From Acetobacter sicerae (GTDB lineage Bacteria; Pseudomonadota; Alphaproteobacteria; Acetobacterales; Acetobacteraceae): a stretch of 64,000 nucleotides of DNA. The notes below the pieces were generated by a model. The model ran no database searches. It was not told the origin of the DNA and worked only from the letters and a program-made list of their open reading frames with translations. Location: contig NZ_JAAABN010000002.1 of NCBI RefSeq assembly GCF_011516765.1, positions 310,001-374,000 of the forward strand. Direction: 5' to 3'. A program made the translations under genes and the position numbers. Below are positions 18,259 to 28,968 of this stretch, one piece after another (position 1 is the first letter of the stretch; each line of letters opens with the position of its first letter).

Positions 18259-19749
18259 TCAGATCGACGGAACCTCATCAACACGGGAGTCCAGTCCCAT
18301 GATCTGCGCCAGCCGGGTCAGGCGGCGTCGCACGGAGTCTCCGCGCACAGCCACGCGCGCCGACGTAAGATACAGGCAGAGCCCGTCCTTTTCGCGCTCC
18401 AGCCGTGTGCCGTTCAGCAGCGTTTCCGTACCGCCGCACAGGGAATAAGCCAGTCTGAGCGACAGACCGAGCGTAAGCCCCCACGTAAAGGTATCCGCGT
18501 CGAGCAGTGCGCGGGCCGGCGCCAGCCAGCCGGCATCGACCTCGCCTTCATACCGGACGGCGAGCGCAAGGGCGATCGCAGCACGGGCCTCATGATCGAT
18601 GCCCCCGCTCTGCATCCACAGAATACGCAGAAACGTCTGTTCGGCCCGATATTCCGGATGGTCATGGCTGCCGACGTCAGACAGCCAGCAGGCCACTTTT
18701 CTCAACCGTTTCTGACGCTCTGTCTCCTCGGGGAAGATCACGGAAATCCAGTCGAACAGCGCCTCAGGCAAGGTTGTGCTACGGCCAAAGCGCTCACACA
18801 TCTGCCGCGCCATGGATTCAAGCGGGTCTTCCTGCTGAAGGTCCGGCGCGACATTCAGCACATACCAGCCTTCCCGCAGGCCATCGACGCAGAACACGAT
18901 GCGATCCGGCGAAACGCGCTTGAGCAGACGACGCAGAACGGTCGCGGCGAAAGGAACGTCGTCCAGCCGTTTCCTCGGCGCTCCCGGCAGGCGCTCCAGT
19001 ACTTTCCGGTTGCTCTGGATGAGCCAGCCGGTCATTTCACGCACCATCTGGGGCGTCAGGGTATAATAATGCAGGATGTTCAGCGGGTAGCTGGTGCGGG
19101 CGATCTGCAGACGCGCAAGAGCGCGGAAAGCGCCACCGACAAGATAGAGCGTCCGCCCCTTCATCGTCTCCAGCCACTCGACTCCGGCAAGTTCGGCATC
19201 CGCTATGGCTTTGGCCGCAGCAAGATCCCCATTGGCCCGATCGCCAAGACGGATAACCCCCAGCGGCAGGGTATTGGCGTTATGCCGCCCTTCGGAATCA
19301 ATCCGGATCAGTTCCAGCGAACCACCACCGATGTCGGCCACAAGACCATTCGCTTCCGGGATGCCGCACAGAACACCCAGCGCCGCATGATCAGCCTCTT
19401 CTATCCCCGACAGGATGCGGATGGGCACATCCGGCATGATCTCCCGAAGAGAGGCGACAAATTCCGGGCCGTTCGCGGCGTCACGCACGGCGGCTGTGGC
19501 CAGAATCTCGAAGGGATCAGCATTCATGCCCCGGGCGATGGCGTGAAAACGGCGCAGCACGTCCACGGCGAGCGCCACCCCTTCTTCATTCAGCCGACCC
19601 GTATGGGTCAGACCACGACCAAGACGGAGAACGGCTTTTTCGTTGAAGATGGAGACCGGATTTCGTGAAATCCCATCGAAGACGACCATGCGGACGGAAT
19701 TGGAGCCAAGGTCGACAACGGCGGAACGCGCCGGAATGTCAGCCTGCAT
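18259..19749 (-). CDS. ppx: Exopolyphosphatase / Ppx-GppA phosphatase
   Basis: 496 residues. Degrades polyphosphate from the end, or hydrolyses pppGpp; the family cannot be split from sequence alone. N-terminal ASKHA fold with VVDLGSNSVRMVVFD, the DAA-containing TAAVRDAANG, the SGIEEADHAALGV motif and the second phosphate loop VADIGGGSLELI. A C-terminal HD-like region (about 310-490) includes SDVGSHDHPEYRAEQ. GGGGAG lies 8 bases before the ATG. Upstream of the signalling operon on the same strand, with a 287-bp gap containing a 13-bp palindrome CGACATCATGTCG (18210-18222). Confidence 0.93.
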   Translation of the reverse strand: MQADIPARSAVVDLGSNSVRMVVFDGISRNPVSIFNEKAVLRLGRGLTHTGRLNEEGVALAVDVLRRFHAIARGMNADPFEILATAAVRDAANGPEFVASLREIMPDVPIRILSGIEEADHAALGVLCGIPEANGLVADIGGGSLELIRIDSEGRHNANTLPLGVIRLGDRANGDLAAAKAIADAELAGVEWLETMKGRTLYLVGGAFRALARLQIARTSYPLNILHYYTLTPQMVREMTGWLIQSNRKVLERLPGAPRKRLDDVPFAATVLRRLLKRVSPDRIVFCVDGLREGWYVLNVAPDLQQEDPLESMARQMCERFGRSTTLPEALFDWISVIFPEETERQKRLRKVACWLSDVGSHDHPEYRAEQTFLRILWMQSGGIDHEARAAIALALAVRYEGEVDAGWLAPARALLDADTFTWGLTLGLSLRLAYSLCGGTETLLNGTRLEREKDGLCLYLTSARVAVRGDSVRRRLTRLAQIMGLDSRVDEVPSI

Positions 19750-20289
19750 GCATGGTTCTCCCCTGAAGCGGCAAACGGATCAGTTCCACGACACCTCCCA
19801 GACGCACAGCGCCGTGCAGTGTCTGTCAAAAGACACCAACGCCCTATAACCGATGAAAGCCATGAAACCCAACAGAGAACCTCCACCCTCCGGGGCTTTA
19901 AAGGTTTGAAGCAAATTAACCGGCTGATAATGATCAATAAAATTTTCGATTTACGCGTTCATCAAACGATGGCGACGCCCTTAAATCCTGAGGGGAAAAC
20001 CCCGACTGAAACTTTTCTTAACAAAGCCAGAGAACCGGTGCGCTCTCGGAAACTGGAGGGCAGGAGCCGTTATCCCGTCCGGCGCCATCATCTTGATGGT
20101 GAGTCTGACTGTTGCGAACACGCCCGGACATCGTGATCCGGCTAATGACCGGCATTTGCCGCTTCTGTAGCGTCTGTCGGGTTCGCTGAACGTCTTCCCA
20201 GATTTTCAGATTATCTGGTCATTTCCAATAAAAATACAGAAAGACGTCACCTGCGAAAAAGGTCGCAGGTGACGTCTCCCATCGTCGCG
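19750..20289. other. 540-bp gap between ppx and the ureohydrolase gene
   Basis: Holds the ppx promoter region and the terminator of the ureohydrolase gene, both read on the minus strand. A sigma-70-like pair on the minus strand (TTGGGT, 17 bases, TTATAG, around 19845-19875) could drive ppx. The middle is AT-rich and has no convincing gene; small palindromes such as GGGGAAAACCCC lie near 19995. Confidence 0.4.
20242..20276 (-). terminator. Terminator of the ureohydrolase gene
   Basis: Perfect 15-bp stem AGACGTCACCTGCGA / TCGCAGGTGACGTCT with 6-base loop, directly after the minus-strand stop codon; on that strand it is followed by TTCTGTATTTTTATTGG. Confidence 0.9.
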
Positions 20290-21333
20290 TTATCGAGCGG
20301 CGATTTTCCCGGCGATCAGGCTGAAGATCTCGAAGAGTATCTGAGCACCGGCCTGCGCCGTGTTGGTGGTTGCATCATATTGCGGCGCGACTTCGACCAC
20401 ATCGCCACCGACAATATCAAGACCGTCGAGCCCGCGCAGAAGCTCCAGAGCCTCGCGTGTGGTCAGACCGCCCACCTCCGGCGTGCCTGTGCCGGGTGCG
20501 AAGGCCGGGTCGAGACAGTCCACGTCGAAGCTGACATACACAGGTCCGGTTCCGACGACCTTGCGCACCGTTTCCAGAATGGCGCCGGTTCCCAGCTTCG
20601 GCACTTCCTCGCCATGAATGACGGTCATGCCGGAGTCCTTCGAGAACTCCCAGAGATACTCGGAAGAGCCGCGGATGCCGATCTGCACGCACCGTTCCGG
20701 GTCCAGAACGCCGTCCAGAACTGCGAGACGGAACGGTCCACCGTGATGGAACTTGGCTCCCTCATACTCGCCGCTGGTGTCGCAATGCGCATCGAAATGC
20801 ACCATGCCGACCGGCTGCTTCGCTCCGACCGCCTTGAGGATCGAGTAGCTGATGGAATGGTCTCCACCGACAGACAGCGGAATGACGCCAGCATTTACCA
20901 GGCGACCATAGAACTCCTGAATATCCTCATGCGACTTTTCAAGACTGAAGCGGCTGCGGAATCCGACATCGCCAATATCCGCCGCCTTGCACATGCTGGA
21001 AGGCACACGCTTCAGGACATGCTCGTATGGACCGATCCGCTCGATGTCACGCACGGCGCGGGGACCGAAGCGCGAACCGGAACGGTTGGTCACACCCAGA
21101 TCCATCGGCACGCCGACAACAGCTACATCGAGACCGCCGAAATCTTCGGACGAGGCTGCTTCCGGACGATATGGCAGGGAGAGAAAGGTCTGCACCCCGG
21201 AATACGGCTTGCTGCGCCGGCCGCCGTCAGAAAACTGTGTCGCGGCGACAGCCTGGAATTCCGGGTCGAACATGTCGCTGCCCGATGCGGCGCCATATTT
21301 CTTACGCAGGGCGTCCAGTTTTGTAATGTCCAT
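20290..21333 (-). CDS. speB: Ureohydrolase, agmatinase (SpeB) family
   Basis: 347-residue arginase-superfamily enzyme, which releases urea from a guanidino compound. Mn/Ni ligand motifs: GGDHS (156-160), DAHCDTS (181-187) and SFDVDCLDPAFAPGTGTPEVGG region. The family includes agmatinase, guanidinobutyrase, proclavaminate amidinohydrolase and guanidinase; substrate cannot be assigned. The N-terminal region before VAVVGVPMDLG is about 70 residues, longish for SpeB. Start ATG 21333 follows GGGAGAGAAGAGACCG; ATG 21354 is an alternative. Divergent from the urease operon, so urea made here can be hydrolysed directly to ammonia. Confidence 0.85.
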   Translation of the reverse strand: MDITKLDALRKKYGAASGSDMFDPEFQAVAATQFSDGGRRSKPYSGVQTFLSLPYRPEAASSEDFGGLDVAVVGVPMDLGVTNRSGSRFGPRAVRDIERIGPYEHVLKRVPSSMCKAADIGDVGFRSRFSLEKSHEDIQEFYGRLVNAGVIPLSVGGDHSISYSILKAVGAKQPVGMVHFDAHCDTSGEYEGAKFHHGGPFRLAVLDGVLDPERCVQIGIRGSSEYLWEFSKDSGMTVIHGEEVPKLGTGAILETVRKVVGTGPVYVSFDVDCLDPAFAPGTGTPEVGGLTTREALELLRGLDGLDIVGGDVVEVAPQYDATTNTAQAGAQILFEIFSLIAGKIAAR

Positions 21334-21383
21334 CGGTCTCTTCTCTCCCTGCATCATAAGCCTGATACAGGTTGGAACACATT

Positions 21384-21399
21384 CGCAACGGGAAAACCA
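21384..21399 (-). promoter_or_regulatory. Weak -24/-12 (sigma-54-like) sequence
   Basis: On the minus strand TGGTTTTCCCGTTGCG: the invariant GG and GC are correctly spaced and TTGC is perfect, but the -24 box keeps only TGG (7 of 12 consensus positions). It would start transcription about 40 bases before the ureohydrolase ATG. Marginal. Confidence 0.25.
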
Positions 21400-21591
21400 T
21401 TCGAGCCCAGCGAAGTTCAGTTTGATCAACAGTGAAGCAAGAAATGCAAATCAGTATATTCGCTGAATGGTCATCCTGATTTCCAAGATACACCTCCCTG
21501 CCCTACGTATTTTCCTCCATTGCGGAACTGGAAAGAACGGGCTTTATGTGCTGCATGGAAGGGATGGACCATCCAACTGCCCCGCGACCAG

Positions 21592-22455
21592 ATGTCTTTG
21601 CTCTCTAAGGCCGACCGGTCAAAAGTGAACGATCCCGCTCTCCTTCAACGAGCTGTCGGATCTTACGGGCTGGATGTCCGCCTCTCCGGGGACGCCACAC
21701 GGGTCGCCGGACTGCGTCAGCAGGGCTGTTGCCGCATCCTGATGCCACGCCGCCCACAGGGCACGCCGGAAGCCGTGCTGGTCAATGTCTCTGGCGGGAT
21801 TGCGGCAGGAGACCGGATCAGCGGCGACATTGTCTGTCGTGCAGGAAGCTGCCTGACCGTTACGACACAGGCGGCGGAAAGGATTTACAAGGCGCGCGAG
21901 CAGGATGCGCCCGCCCGTATCGAGGCGCGCTGTCGGGTCGAAGCCGGAGCGCGGCTGGACTGGCTGCCTCTGGAGACGATCTTTTTCGACCGGAGCGCGA
22001 CGTCCCGCCTGCTGGAAGTTGAAATGGCCGGAAACGCCACCTTCCTCGGCTATGAAATACGGGTTTTCGGACGTTCCGGCTCCGATGAGACGGTCGAGCA
22101 CATCCGTCTGCGCGACCGTCTGCGGATGAAGCGGGATGGCGAATTACTCTGGGTAGAGTCATTGATCGCGGAAGGACCACTCGCAAACCTTCTGGAGCAG
22201 AAGGCGGGAGCCGCCGGACGGACGGTGATGCTGACCTTGTGGCTGGTCGCGCAGGACGCGGAGGCGTGGCTTCTGCCCGTGCGGGAAGCGCTCGGCACGC
22301 CGGAAAATGATGTGGAGGCCGCCGCCTCGGCATGGAACGGGATGCTTGTGGTGCGGGCCCTCGGGACCAGCAGCCTCGTCGTGTCGCGGCTCTCCCGGCG
22401 TCTGCTGTCCATTCTGCGGGATGGACGAGGCGATCCGGTGACGTGGCGCACATGA
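21592..22455 (+). CDS. ureD: Urease accessory protein UreD
   Basis: 287 residues. Scaffold that binds the urease apoprotein and, with UreF and UreG, passes nickel to its active site. Family motifs: TRVAGLRQQGCCRILMPR, LVNVSGGIAAGDRISGD, LTVTTQAAERIYKAR, LDWLPLETIFFDRS and the C-terminal VVRALG. The ATG at 21592 fits the family length; the frame is open back to a TTG at 21520, and no ribosome site marks either. First gene of the urease operon, as in other alphaproteobacteria. Confidence 0.93.
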   Translation: MSLLSKADRSKVNDPALLQRAVGSYGLDVRLSGDATRVAGLRQQGCCRILMPRRPQGTPEAVLVNVSGGIAAGDRISGDIVCRAGSCLTVTTQAAERIYKAREQDAPARIEARCRVEAGARLDWLPLETIFFDRSATSRLLEVEMAGNATFLGYEIRVFGRSGSDETVEHIRLRDRLRMKRDGELLWVESLIAEGPLANLLEQKAGAAGRTVMLTLWLVAQDAEAWLLPVREALGTPENDVEAAASAWNGMLVVRALGTSSLVVSRLSRRLLSILRDGRGDPVTWRT

Positions 22456-22522
22456 TGAGGCAGGATCGCATGAAAGAATGGTGGCGGGCGCGCCGTAGGC
22501 TGGACAAAGGAGCACTCGGGTC

Positions 22523-22825
22523 ATGAAACTGACGCCTCGGGAAAAAGACAAACTGCTGGTGGCCATGGCGGCCATCGTCGCCCGAAAGCGGCTGAAACGG
22601 GGGGTCAGGCTGAATTACCCGGAAGCTGTCGCGCTCATCACGGATTTCGTGGTCGAGGGCGCACGCGACGGCGCGAGCGTGGCCGACCTGATGGAACGTG
22701 GCGCGCATGTCATCACCCGCGATCAGGTGATGCAGGGCGTCGCCGAGATGATCCACGATGTTCAGGTCGAAGCGACCTTCCCCGATGGCACAAAACTGGT
22801 GACGGTTCATGACCCGATACGCTGA
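22523..22825 (+). CDS. ureA: Urease subunit gamma
   Basis: 100 residues, the standard size. Structural subunit of cytoplasmic nickel urease. Starts [17 protein letters not shown], with [14 protein letters not shown] and the family region [12 protein letters not shown] following. Strong ribosome site AAGGAG about 11 bases before the ATG. Overlaps ureB by 17 bases. Confidence 0.98.
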   Translation: MKLTPREKDKLLVAMAAIVARKRLKRGVRLNYPEAVALITDFVVEGARDGASVADLMERGAHVITRDQVMQGVAEMIHDVQVEATFPDGTKLVTVHDPIR

Positions 22826-23149
22826 TCCCCTCCCCCCCGGTGGCGTTCCCGGCGAGATTTTCCCCAAAGCGGGCGACATTGAGTTGAACGCAGGCGCGGA
22901 ACGCCTGACGCTGCTGGTCACGAACACGGGTGACCGCCCGATTCAGGTCGGTAGTCACTATCATTTTGCCGAAACCAATCCGGCGCTGAAGTTCGACCGC
23001 GACAGGGCGCTCGGCTGGCGACTGGATGTGCCATCCGGTGGTGCGCTGCGTTTCGAGCCGGGACAGGAACGCGAGGTCACGCTCGTGCCGTTCCGGGGCG
23101 CACGACGCGCCATCGGCTTTCGGGGTGACGTCATGGGAGAGATCGACTG

Positions 23150-23150
<1 letters not shown>
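22809..23150 (+). CDS. ureB: Urease subunit beta
   Basis: 113 residues. Structural subunit of urease; [16 protein letters not shown] opens the conserved core, followed by [17 protein letters not shown] and the C-terminal [14 protein letters not shown]. Starts inside the end of ureA (17-base overlap) and shares one base with the ureC start (TGATGG), so the three subunits are translationally coupled in a fixed ratio. Confidence 0.98.
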
Positions 23151-24856
<1,706 letters not shown>

Positions 24857-24857
24857 C

Positions 24858-25379
24858 ATGAGATGTTCTGAAATCCTGCCAGCGGGAAGCTGGGACCGTT
24901 CGCGTGAGTGCGATGTGTTTTCCGCCGATTATGAGGGCCGTCATCGCCGTCGCATGGTGCTTGATCTGCGTTCGGGTGAACGGATGTTGCTCGATCTGGA
25001 GCATGCCCGCCTGCTCCGCGCTGGCGACGGGCTGCTGCTGGAAGACGGCCGTGTCGTGCGGGTCGAAGCGCAGGAGGAGAACCTGCTGGAAGTGACCGGT
25101 CACGACACGCTGCATCTGCTGCGCATGGCGTGGCATCTGGGTAACCGGCACCTGCCTGCGATGATCGAGGAAAAACGCATCCTGATCCGCAACGATCATG
25201 TGATTGCCGACATGGTGCGTGGGCTTGGTGGTCACATTCATACCGTTCGTGCGCCATTCGATCCGGAAACCGGAGCGTATTCCTCCGGACATGCACATTC
25301 GCACAATCACGGAGAGACGCACGCGCACAGCCATCAGCATGAACACGATCATGGCGACGGGCATCATCACCATCACTGA
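24858..25379 (+). CDS. ureE: Urease accessory protein UreE, nickel chaperone with His-rich tail
   Basis: 173 residues. Binds nickel and delivers it to UreG. N-terminal peptide-binding domain is followed by the metal-binding domain (WHLGNRHLPAMIEE and the interface His in IRNDHVIADMV). The last about 30 residues carry 15 histidines in HAHSHNH, THAHSHQHEHDH and a terminal HHHHH, a nickel store like that of Klebsiella UreE. The ATG at 24858 is one base after the ureC stop, so reinitiation is likely; a longer frame back into ureC is not family-like. Confidence 0.95.
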   Translation: MRCSEILPAGSWDRSRECDVFSADYEGRHRRRMVLDLRSGERMLLDLEHARLLRAGDGLLLEDGRVVRVEAQEENLLEVTGHDTLHLLRMAWHLGNRHLPAMIEEKRILIRNDHVIADMVRGLGGHIHTVRAPFDPETGAYSSGHAHSHNHGETHAHSHQHEHDHGDGHHHHH

Positions 25380-25394
25380 CCGCCTGCGAGACGC

Positions 25395-26060
25395 ATGATG
25401 GACGCCCTGCAACTCACCAGACTTCTCTCGTGGCTTTCACCAGCTTTCCCGACTGGTGGCTTTGCTTACAGTCACGGTCTGGAATGGGCCATAGAATGTG
25501 GCGATGTCACCAATGTTCCGACTCTTGTAGATTGGATCGGCAGTCTGCTGGCTCATGGCAGTCTCCACACCGACATGATCCTGCTGCGGGCGGCCTGGCG
25601 GGCAGAGACGGTGGAAACCATGCGAGCGGTAGCTCAGGAAGGCTGTGCTCTGGCGTCCTCGCGTGAGCGGTTTGAAGAAACCGTCAAACAGGGTGAAGCC
25701 TTTTTACGCGCCGTGAAAATCTGGAACTGTCTGCCACCCGCCATCAATACACTCGCCGTTCGCTGGCCCCTGCCGGTGATGTATGGCGTTGCACTGAAAG
25801 CCGCAGGATTTGACGAGGACCTGGCAGCTTCAGGATGTGCGCACGTTGCGGTTTCCGCCCTTGTCTCAGCGGCCGTGCGGTTGATCCCCCTTGGTCAGAC
25901 AGACGGACTGCGGGCCCTTGCGGCGCTGGAAGAACGAATGGCGGCTTCTGTTGCCGCGACAAAATCCCTTACGCTGGAAGATGCTGGCGGACTCTGCTTC
26001 CGTTCCGATCTTGCTGCGATGCATCATGAAACTCAGGAAACGAGGTTGTTCAGAACATGA
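25395..26060 (+). CDS. ureF: Urease accessory protein UreF
   Basis: 221 residues, all-helical GTPase-checkpoint partner of UreG and UreD. Opens with the family signature [23 protein letters not shown]; later [22 protein letters not shown] and QTDGLRAL. Double ATG start (25395/25398). Overlaps ureG by 4 bases. Confidence 0.96.
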   Translation: MMDALQLTRLLSWLSPAFPTGGFAYSHGLEWAIECGDVTNVPTLVDWIGSLLAHGSLHTDMILLRAAWRAETVETMRAVAQEGCALASSRERFEETVKQGEAFLRAVKIWNCLPPAINTLAVRWPLPVMYGVALKAAGFDEDLAASGCAHVAVSALVSAAVRLIPLGQTDGLRALAALEERMAASVAATKSLTLEDAGGLCFRSDLAAMHHETQETRLFRT

Positions 26061-26692
26061 CAGAGAAACATCACGGTCCCCTCCGTGTCGGTATCGGCGG
26101 CCCTGTCGGCACGGGCAAGACGGCGCTCATGGATGCACTCTGCCGTCGCTTTCGCGATGAGTTCGACATCGCGGCGCTGACCAACGACATCTATACCCGT
26201 GAAGACGCTGAATTCCTCACACGCGCCGGATCGTTGCCGCCGGAACGTATCATGGGGATCGAGACGGGAGGCTGCCCTCATACGGCCATCCGCGAGGACG
26301 CCAGCATCAACCTCTCAGGTATTGATGAACTCAACACCAAATTTCCGAATCTCGATATCGTTCTTGTCGAAAGCGGCGGCGATAATCTGGCGGCAACCTT
26401 CAGTCCGGAACTGGCTGACCTGACGATCTATGTGATTGACGTGTCTGCCGGTGACAAGATTCCCCGCAAAGGCGGACCCGGCATTACGAAAAGCGATCTT
26501 CTGGTCATCAACAAGATAGATCTTGCTCCGCATGTCGGAGCAGACCTCTCCGTCATGGATCGGGACAGCAAACGTATGCGTGGCGAAAGACCTTTTGTTT
26601 TCACAAATATTCGTAAGGGTGATGGGGTTGAAGAGATCGCCCGGTTCATTTGCGATAAGGGCGGTCTGTCTTCATCCAGAGAAAAATCATAA
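26057..26692 (+). CDS. ureG: Urease accessory GTPase UreG
   Basis: 211 residues. Nickel-dependent GTPase that drives metal insertion into urease. P-loop GGPVGTGKT at 14-22, the [11 protein letters not shown] switch region, the Cys-Pro-His metal site [27 protein letters not shown], and the [13 protein letters not shown] guanine-specificity motif. Last gene of the urease operon; a cluster of palindromes follows. Confidence 0.98.
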   Translation: MTEKHHGPLRVGIGGPVGTGKTALMDALCRRFRDEFDIAALTNDIYTREDAEFLTRAGSLPPERIMGIETGGCPHTAIREDASINLSGIDELNTKFPNLDIVLVESGGDNLAATFSPELADLTIYVIDVSAGDKIPRKGGPGITKSDLLVINKIDLAPHVGADLSVMDRDSKRMRGERPFVFTNIRKGDGVEEIARFICDKGGLSSSREKS

Positions 26693-26713
26693 CGAATATC
26701 TGGAAACACTCTT

Positions 26714-26834
26714 TTCAGGGCTTTGCCCTGAACTTCATAAAGGGGCGTGGTCCCTTCGCTCCCGATTTGTCAAACCAAATTGGATGAAGAGGTCTGTGGC
26801 TCCATCAGGGTGTGGGGTAGAACCCTGATGGAGC
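26714..26834. repeat. Cluster of three palindromes after ureG
   Basis: Three hairpins in 120 bp: TTCAGGGC / GCCCTGAA (26714-26732, 3-base loop), AAGGG / CCCTT with GGGGCGTGG centre (26740-26756), and a perfect 13-bp stem GCTCCATCAGGGT / ACCCTGATGGAGC (26799-26834, 10-base loop). The run of GGGCTTTGCCC and GGGGCGTGGTCCC units looks like a REP-type intergenic element. It will also act as terminator for the convergent urease and minus-strand genes. Confidence 0.6.
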
Positions 26835-26911
26835 GCTTGTGTGCAAAACACATGTACGTATTAAAAGAGCGGGCGTCAGATGCTTGACAGCAAGGACCAT
26901 CCAAACCCGAC

Positions 26912-27352
26912 TTAAGGCGCAACACGCATCTGATCGTCTTTCAGGCGGGTCTGCGTTTCCACAGGCATCGTCATTGTCGGACAGACTTTCTTCACTTCCT
27001 GCCGCTTGATGGCTGTCAGTTTCTTTGTCTGCTTCTCGATGGCTGCATCAGATACCTCATCGCCAAGAGGTCTCCCTTCTGGTGACAGGGTCATGCCATT
27101 CATGATCCCAATTCCCGGAACAGGATCAAATTTTACAAAAAAACCATTATCAGACGTATCTTTTCCGCTCGATACAGCATCTGACTGCTTCTGCCGAAGT
27201 AATGAAATCCGATCTGAAACCCGCACGTCTTCTGCAAAAAGATGACGACAATCCATCGTCTCATATACAGGATCTGCCAGAGCAAAATCTTTTCCGGTAC
27301 AGGAAAGAATTATAAAAGTCCCAATCTGGACTGTACGCTTCAAGGTCACCAT
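26912..27352 (-). CDS. Hypothetical exported protein
   Basis: 146 residues, not recognised. An N-terminal hydrophobic signal (TVQIGTFIILSCTG, cleavage likely after FALA) then a hydrophilic protein with three cysteines (one in the signal region, MDCRHLF, and KKVCPTM) and a Lys/Thr/Glu-rich C-terminus. ATG 27352 has GAGGGAG about 5 bases upstream; a longer frame has no such site. Lies 67 bases downstream of the porin gene on the same strand and may share its transcript. Confidence 0.65.
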   Translation of the reverse strand: MVTLKRTVQIGTFIILSCTGKDFALADPVYETMDCRHLFAEDVRVSDRISLLRQKQSDAVSSGKDTSDNGFFVKFDPVPGIGIMNGMTLSPEGRPLGDEVSDAAIEKQTKKLTAIKRQEVKKVCPTMTMPVETQTRLKDDQMRVAP

Positions 27353-27419
27353 ACCACTCTCCCTCAGCTGCAGCGTTCGGCAGCGCACCCGCTTAATGAC
27401 GTCATCCATTTACCCGGCA

Positions 27420-28622
27420 TCAGTACTGGAACTGCATACCCAGAAGAAAAGCATTTGAGGTGCGGGAACTGGCTGGATGGTAACGCACATAATCGAACGT
27501 AAAACGGAGGTTATGCCCGTCCATCACGTAGTTGGCTCCAGCATCAAACTGGGTCGTTTTCGGATGGCCCGGACCGTAAAGGTCTTTTTTGAAACGGAAC
27601 TGCTGATAACGGACCAGAGGCTGAAGACGACCCCAGCCCAGCTTATAGGGAATCAGATATGCTGTGCTGGCGAGGAAGGCTGTGCCGTTGTTGATACCAC
27701 CGACATTTCCATATTCCGGCGCCCGCTGACCATATCCGGCAGAAATATCCTTCACGCCGTCAGTATAGTACTGATAATAGGCGCCTTCCAGAGTATAAAC
27801 GCCATACTCTGCATTTTTTCCAATCTTCTTTTCAAAAAGACCGTCAATGTTCCAGGCTTTGTAATCGCCCTTCTGCTCTGCGGTTCCGACGCCATCGACT
27901 TCGTACTGTCCGGCCAGACCGATCGCGAGGATATCAGCCTTACCGTAATAGGTGCTGGCTGTGTAATAAGCAGGTGAAGGCTCGGGATCGAGAAAATTGT
28001 ATTCCATACGACCGGCAAACAAAGGATGCTCACCGTAGTTCGATCCGCCGTGCACCCAGTTATGCCCCCGGTAAACACCAAGAGTATAACGGAACCGGTC
28101 TTTCAGCGTCTTACCCCATACCGTGACGCCATCATCACGGCCCGCCCATGCTCCCGGATACTGTGACACAATGGGATAGGCATAGGTGCTGAGGAAATAG
28201 GGACCATCAAGGTTGGAACGGTCACTTCCCGTCAGCATGCGACCAAACCAGACATTGAATTCCTTCCAGGGTTCAACCTGAAGAATACCGTCAAGCACGT
28301 TCCAGTTTCCGTCTCTCAATCGTTCAAGATTAAGGGTCGTCTTGACGTATTTATGGAACTGGGCGCCCATGTAAATACGCAGATCGGCAGCACTGGCCGC
28401 ACTGGAATTACTTGGGGTCGCAGCGGGATCCTGGCTCAGATATTGCGCTCTCACGCCAACGCCGAATGTAAAGTACTGATTTTTTCCGAAATTAACGGTC
28501 ATCGCCGCCTGGGAGTGCTGCGGCAACATCATTCCGAGCGTTGTGAAAGCTGACAAAATACTTCCATAACGAAGCAATTTCTTTTTTCGGTCCGAAGAAA
28601 ACCGTGACACTCGCGCAATCAT
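27420..28622 (-). CDS. Outer-membrane beta-barrel porin
   Basis: About 400 residues. Signal peptide (SILSAFTTLGMMLPQHSQA, cleavage before MTVNFG), then alternating aromatic strands throughout and a C-terminal aromatic end LLGMQFQY, the recognition signal for the BAM machinery. Polyphosphate/O-type porin-like; substrate unknown. ATG 28622 has a run of G (AAGGGGGGTG) as ribosome site. It sits between urease and urea-transporter genes, so passage of urea, amides or anions is possible, but this is inference from position only. Confidence 0.75.
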   Translation of the reverse strand: MIARVSRFSSDRKKKLLRYGSILSAFTTLGMMLPQHSQAAMTVNFGKNQYFTFGVGVRAQYLSQDPAATPSNSSAASAADLRIYMGAQFHKYVKTTLNLERLRDGNWNVLDGILQVEPWKEFNVWFGRMLTGSDRSNLDGPYFLSTYAYPIVSQYPGAWAGRDDGVTVWGKTLKDRFRYTLGVYRGHNWVHGGSNYGEHPLFAGRMEYNFLDPEPSPAYYTASTYYGKADILAIGLAGQYEVDGVGTAEQKGDYKAWNIDGLFEKKIGKNAEYGVYTLEGAYYQYYTDGVKDISAGYGQRAPEYGNVGGINNGTAFLASTAYLIPYKLGWGRLQPLVRYQQFRFKKDLYGPGHPKTTQFDAGANYVMDGHNLRFTFDYVRYHPASSRTSNAFLLGMQFQY

Positions 28623-28968
28623 GAACACCCCCCTTATGGCCGCAGCCATCACCCGGCGACCTGATTACGTTACGGCAACGTATCGTATGAGAGGAATGCG
28701 TAAAATTACCTATACGTAAGACCACCGCAAACCAGAGCAACAGTCCGGAAACACTTACTGAAAACAGGAATCAAAATAACCATTTGATATAAAAACAAAT
28801 TCAGAATCATCATTTTTCAAAGACACTCTGCGGTTTACACAAATCATCGCGGGCGAAGACTCTGAACCGCTTTCGTGGCGCATGTTTCAAACAAGGAAAA
28901 TATCATTTGAAAAACAAACAATTCTCACAAAGAAAATTTTAAATACCTACAAATCCGAAACATGCACC
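28623..28968. promoter_or_regulatory. Upstream region of the porin gene
   Basis: 346 bp, AT-rich towards 28968. Within 60 bases of the porin start is TACGTTACGGCAACGTA (28666-28682, 6-bp inverted repeat with 5-base spacer), and further up two more TACG-type units: ATGCGTA (28696-28702) and TACGTA (28713-28718). The dense repetition of TACG(T/C)A units suggests an operator region. No gene seen in the rest. Confidence 0.45.

Noticed and set aside
18151..19668. 505-codon plus-strand frame over ppx
   Set aside because: Antisense shadow of ppx, whose catalytic motifs are all intact.
26855..26861. TACGTAT near the end of the urease operon as a regulator site
   Set aside because: It lies downstream of both convergent genes, so it is probably a chance match and weakens single-copy motif arguments.
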